A stretch of 64,000 nucleotides of DNA, taken from Hydractinia symbiolongicarpus (lineage: Eukaryota; Cnidaria; Hydrozoa; Anthoathecata; Hydractiniidae). The translations under genes and the position numbers were made by a program. Position 1 is the first letter of the stretch, and every line of letters begins with the position of its first letter. The notes beneath the pieces were generated by a model. The model saw only the letters and a program-made list of their open reading frames with translations, ran no database searches and was not told the origin of the DNA. The stretch covers positions 1,116,001 through 1,180,000 of the forward strand of contig NC_079887.1 in NCBI RefSeq assembly GCF_029227915.1, read 5' to 3'. Of the stretch, positions 62,612 through 64,000 are shown piece after piece.

Positions 62612-64000
62612 GTAGTATTTAAAAATACTTTCATTTTTGATGAGACGCTGAATAAAAGAAGTTTAATCGCCGGCAAACAAAAACCCGCGACTTCCCGTAA
62701 ATCCCGGACTCGGCCCGTATAGTCAAAAGTATACAAAGAAAGTACCCAGGGAGTAAACTCATTTCCGGAAAGATTTTTAAAATTATTTTTTCACCACTAA
62801 AACGCATGAGACTTGTAGTTTTCAAAAATGTTTTCATTTTTGATGAGACGCCTAATAAAAGAGGTTTAATCGCCGGCAAACGAAAATCCGCAATTTCCCG
62901 TAAATCCCGGACTCGGCCCGTATAGTCAAAAGTATACAAAGAAAGTACCCAGGGAGTAAACTCATTTCCCGAACGATTTTTAAAATTATTTTTTCACCAC
63001 TAAAACGCATGAGACTTGTAGTTTTCAAAAATGTTTTCATTTTTGATAAGACGCTGAATAAAAGAAGTTTAATCGCCGGCAAACGAAAACCTGCGATTTC
63101 CCGTAAATCCCGGACTCCGCCCGTATAGTCAAAAGTATACAAAGAAAGTACCCGGGGTGTAAACTCATTTCCCGAACGATTTTTTAAATTATTATTTCAC
63201 CACTAAAGCCCATGAGACTTGTAGTTTTAAAAAATGTTTTCATTTTTGATGAGACGCTAAATAAAAGAAGTTTAATCGCCGGCAAACGAAAACCAGCCAT
63301 TTCCCGTAAACCCCGGACTCGGCCCGCATAGTCAAAAGTATACAAAGAAAGTACCCAGGGTGTAAACTCATTTCCCGAACGATTTTTTAAATTATTATTT
63401 CACCACTAAAGCCCATGAGACTTGTAGTTTTTAAAAATGTTTTCATTTTTGATGAGACGCCTAATAAAAGAGGTTTAATCGCCGGCAAACGAAAATCCGC
63501 AATTTCCCGTAAATCCCTGACTCGGCCCGTATAGTCAAAAGTATACAAAGAAAGTACCCAGGGTGTAAACTCATTTCCCGAACGATTTTTTAAATTATTA
63601 TTTTACCACTAAAGCCCATGAGACTTGTAGTATTTAAAAATACTTTCATTTTTGATGAGACGCTGAATAAAAGAAGTTTAATCGCCGGCAAACAAAAACC
63701 CGCGACTTCCCGTAAATCCCGGACTCGGCCCGTATAGTCAAAAGTATACAAAGAAAGTACCCAGGGAGTAAACTCGTTTCCCGAACGATTTTTTAAATTA
63801 TTTATTCACCACTAAAACGCATGAGACTTGTAGTTTTCAAAAATGTTTTCATTTTTGATGAGACGCTAAATAAAAGAAGTTTAATCGCCGGCAAACGAAA
63901 ACCCGCCATTTCCCGTAAACCCCAGACTCCGCCCGCATAGTCAAAAGTATATAAAGAAAGTACCCAGGGTGTAAACTCATTTCCCGAACGATTTTTTAAA
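62612..64000 (+). repeat. Terminal HOR, copy 4, 7-monomer version, cut by the window edge
   Basis: It starts like the previous copies, but the monomer with CCTTCGAATTCCCG is missing, so CCTAATAAAAGAGG comes one monomer early (62,851). The distance from the equivalent site in copy 3 is 1,420 bp, or 7 monomers. The join lies inside a monomer near 62,800-62,850. CCGGAAAGATTTTT near 62,765 is a private change. The unit runs off the end of the window. Confidence 0.87.

Larger units (their letters stand above)
1..64000 (+). repeat. Tandem satellite array, ~203-bp monomer, ~315 copies, single orientation
   Basis: The CACCAC that opens each monomer recurs at 14, 217 and 420, and GCCGGC recurs at the same spacing (core positions 93, 296, 499, 702) through to about 63,886. 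The spacing is 203 bp with occasional 202-bp units. Every unit reads in the same direction and no unique DNA longer than a monomer interrupts the series. About 315 monomers fit after allowing for a few length variants. Neighbouring monomers differ at a limited set of recurring positions, so this is a mature satellite shaped by unequal exchange and gene conversion. Nucleosome-scale unit length, HORs and gene absence match centromeric or pericentromeric satellites of eukaryotes. That location is inferred, because the window holds no flanking sequence or centromere-protein data. The family is not one I recognise. Confidence 0.98.

Noticed and set aside
1-64000. Many open reading frames of 60-118 codons on both strands, mostly minus
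   Set aside because: They are translations of the repeat itself. Their ends track the monomer, 203 bp is not a multiple of three so the frame changes at each unit, single-base indels break them at random, and overlapping frames are equally open. No promoter, translation-start context or domain is visible.
1-64000. CRISPR array
   Set aside because: The period is regular, but the whole 203-bp unit is conserved and there are no unique spacers between short repeats. No cas gene is present.
1-64000. Canonical CENP-B box
   Set aside because: The required TTCG-nnnn-A-nn-CGGG pattern was not found on either strand in the monomer types read. The closest matches have wrong spacing or a missing half.
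1-64000. tRNA-derived or Pol III promoter (B box) in the GTCGAATG segment
   Set aside because: The segment lacks the GGTTCGA core, there is no A box at a fitting distance, and no cloverleaf can be drawn.
1-64000. Telomere or subtelomere repeat
   Set aside because: No run of TTAGGG, TTTAGGG or similar short unit is present.
1-64000. Transposon or retroelement insertions in the array
   Set aside because: All length anomalies are explained by partial monomers or small indels. No terminal repeats, target-site duplications or foreign sequence were seen.
1-64000. Ribosomal intergenic-spacer repeats
   Set aside because: Spacer subrepeats can be about 200 bp, but 64 kb without any rRNA gene or promoter argues against an rDNA unit.
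1-64000. Inverted (palindromic) arrangement of monomers
   Set aside because: Every monomer followed along the window has the same orientation. I found no switch point.

Overview
The whole 64 kb window is one uninterrupted satellite DNA array. A monomer of about 203 bp is repeated head to tail about 315 times, always in the same orientation, from the first base to the last. The window opens and closes inside a monomer, so the array continues past both edges. I see no protein-coding gene, rRNA, tRNA, transposon, telomeric repeat or unique sequence. This organisation points to a eukaryotic centromeric or pericentromeric satellite: nucleosome-sized monomer, higher-order repeats (HORs), no genes in 64 kb. 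Much of the variation between copies has the form CG to TG or CA, the footprint of methylated CpG decay. That favours a DNA-methylating genome such as a plant or vertebrate. I do not recognise the satellite family and cannot name the species.

Monomer anatomy, counted from the CACCAC that opens each unit: positions 1-27 hold an ATGAGAC heptamer. Positions about 28-58 hold a short AT-rich dyad followed by a second ATGAGAC. Positions about 80-128 are a GC-rich core with GCCGGC and a second dyad (arms AAATCCCGG-like, loop CCCGT). A GTATAC palindrome lies near 141-146, and a T-rich tract (T6-AAATTA-T6) spans the monomer junction. One monomer counted by hand is about 38% GC overall and about 65% in the core.

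Monomers fall into linked variant families. A-type carries ACGCATGAG and B-type carries GCCCATGAG. A 'gaatgtat/ccctgtgag' family (D) and a 'cgccattt/aaaccccgg/gcatag' family (C) are also clear. These are arranged in local HORs whose unit size changes along the array. In order: 8-mers (1,621 bp) at 2.9-6.1 kb; 4-mers (812 bp) at 8.7-10.2 kb; a 7/6/5-mer series with a 42-bp stub monomer at 12.3-18.1 kb; 5-mers (1,013 bp) at 21.1-23.1 kb; 7-mers (1,419 bp) at 23.1-26.0 kb; 7-mers inside a 24-mer offset (4,867 bp) at 26-32.6 kb; 15- and 13-mer offsets at 30-36 kb; dimers at 36.4, 39.3, 41.7 and 45.1 kb; a 10-mer offset at 40.5-43.6 kb; 18-20-mers (3,654-4,060 bp) at 46.8-57.7 kb; and a very homogeneous 8-mer (1,624 bp) from 57.7 kb to the end.

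The left end is almost purely A-type and patchy, while the right end is mixed A/B and highly homogenised. The most recent expansion therefore appears to be on the right. The short open reading frames that can be drawn on both strands are by-products of the repeat and are not annotated as genes.
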